From contig OY755197.1 of the NCBI GenBank assembly GCA_963576735.1, forward strand, positions 1,562,501-1,626,500: a stretch of DNA of 64,000 nucleotides, written 5' to 3'. The notes beneath the pieces are model-generated. The model was not told the DNA's origin. It saw nothing but the letters and a program-made list of their open reading frames with translations, and did no database searches. The position numbers were made by a program, and so were the translations under genes. Origin of the DNA: Bedellia somnulentella. Its lineage: Eukaryota > Arthropoda > Insecta > Lepidoptera > Bedelliidae. This document shows, one piece after another, positions 63,932 to 64,000 of this stretch. Positions within the stretch are counted from its first letter, which is position 1, and every line of letters begins with the position of its first letter.

Positions 63932-64000
63932 CACATACATACATATACTCACGGCTATAAATCCCTAGAAGGGGTAGCCAGAGCTAAGGAATAAAAAATT
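63932..64000 (-). repeat. Family B repeat, cut by the window end
   Basis: Tail and last 60 bp of the unit visible. Confidence 0.75.

Overview
The window looks like nuclear DNA of a moth or butterfly. It is AT-rich with one large-intron host gene, and the introns and intergenic DNA are packed with short interspersed repeats. These include tRNA-headed SINEs, non-LTR fragments with TATG-type tails, Helitrons with TC...CTAG ends, and one SINE whose tail resembles those I know from Lepidoptera. That assignment is inference; no marker gene fixes the species.

Two host genes can be supported, both on the minus strand. At 731-1441 is a small ZAD-domain (zinc-finger-associated) protein without visible C2H2 fingers. 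From 36997 down to 2662 runs a gene I could assemble exon by exon: 14 coding exons, all with GT-AG introns and matching phases, giving about 774 residues (811 with an alternative acceptor). Its repeated [S/T]EY[R/K]...W motifs and a WYREVLDLRKRAGEYK block mark it as the insect homologue of MDM1, the microtubule-binding centriole protein. Intron 1 alone is about 15.3 kb (21669-36946). A compact CpG-richer promoter-like segment with a CCAAT box lies just upstream (37000-37200).

The rest is mobile DNA. I separate these families. A is a tRNA-headed SINE of about 365 bp. B is a SINE-like repeat of about 250 bp, with about 30 copies, some 5'-truncated. C is the 3' end of a non-LTR reverse-transcriptase ORF. 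D is an element carrying a tRNA(GTA)-like cloverleaf between inverted flanks. F is a second tRNA-headed SINE. There are also Helitrons, several MITE types with readable target-site duplications, two long perfect-armed inverted repeats, a 145-bp tandem array, and a Penelope-like GIY-YIG fragment nested inside a TTAA-flanked MITE. Many insertions are nested with intact target duplications, so a relative chronology can be read.

The most interesting pattern is that A, B and C, unrelated over their bodies, end in the same module of about 45 bp: CTCTG(C/G)C(T/A)ACCCC, a 3-4 nt loop, GGG, then G(C/G)CGTGA and a short tandem tail. This suggests that one LINE reverse transcriptase (C) mobilises both SINEs through a common 3' stem-loop.

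From 37.2 kb to the end I see no convincing host coding exon. There is one unexplained 109-codon ORF (44734-45063) and one promoter-like CCAAT/CRE cluster (53370-53470).
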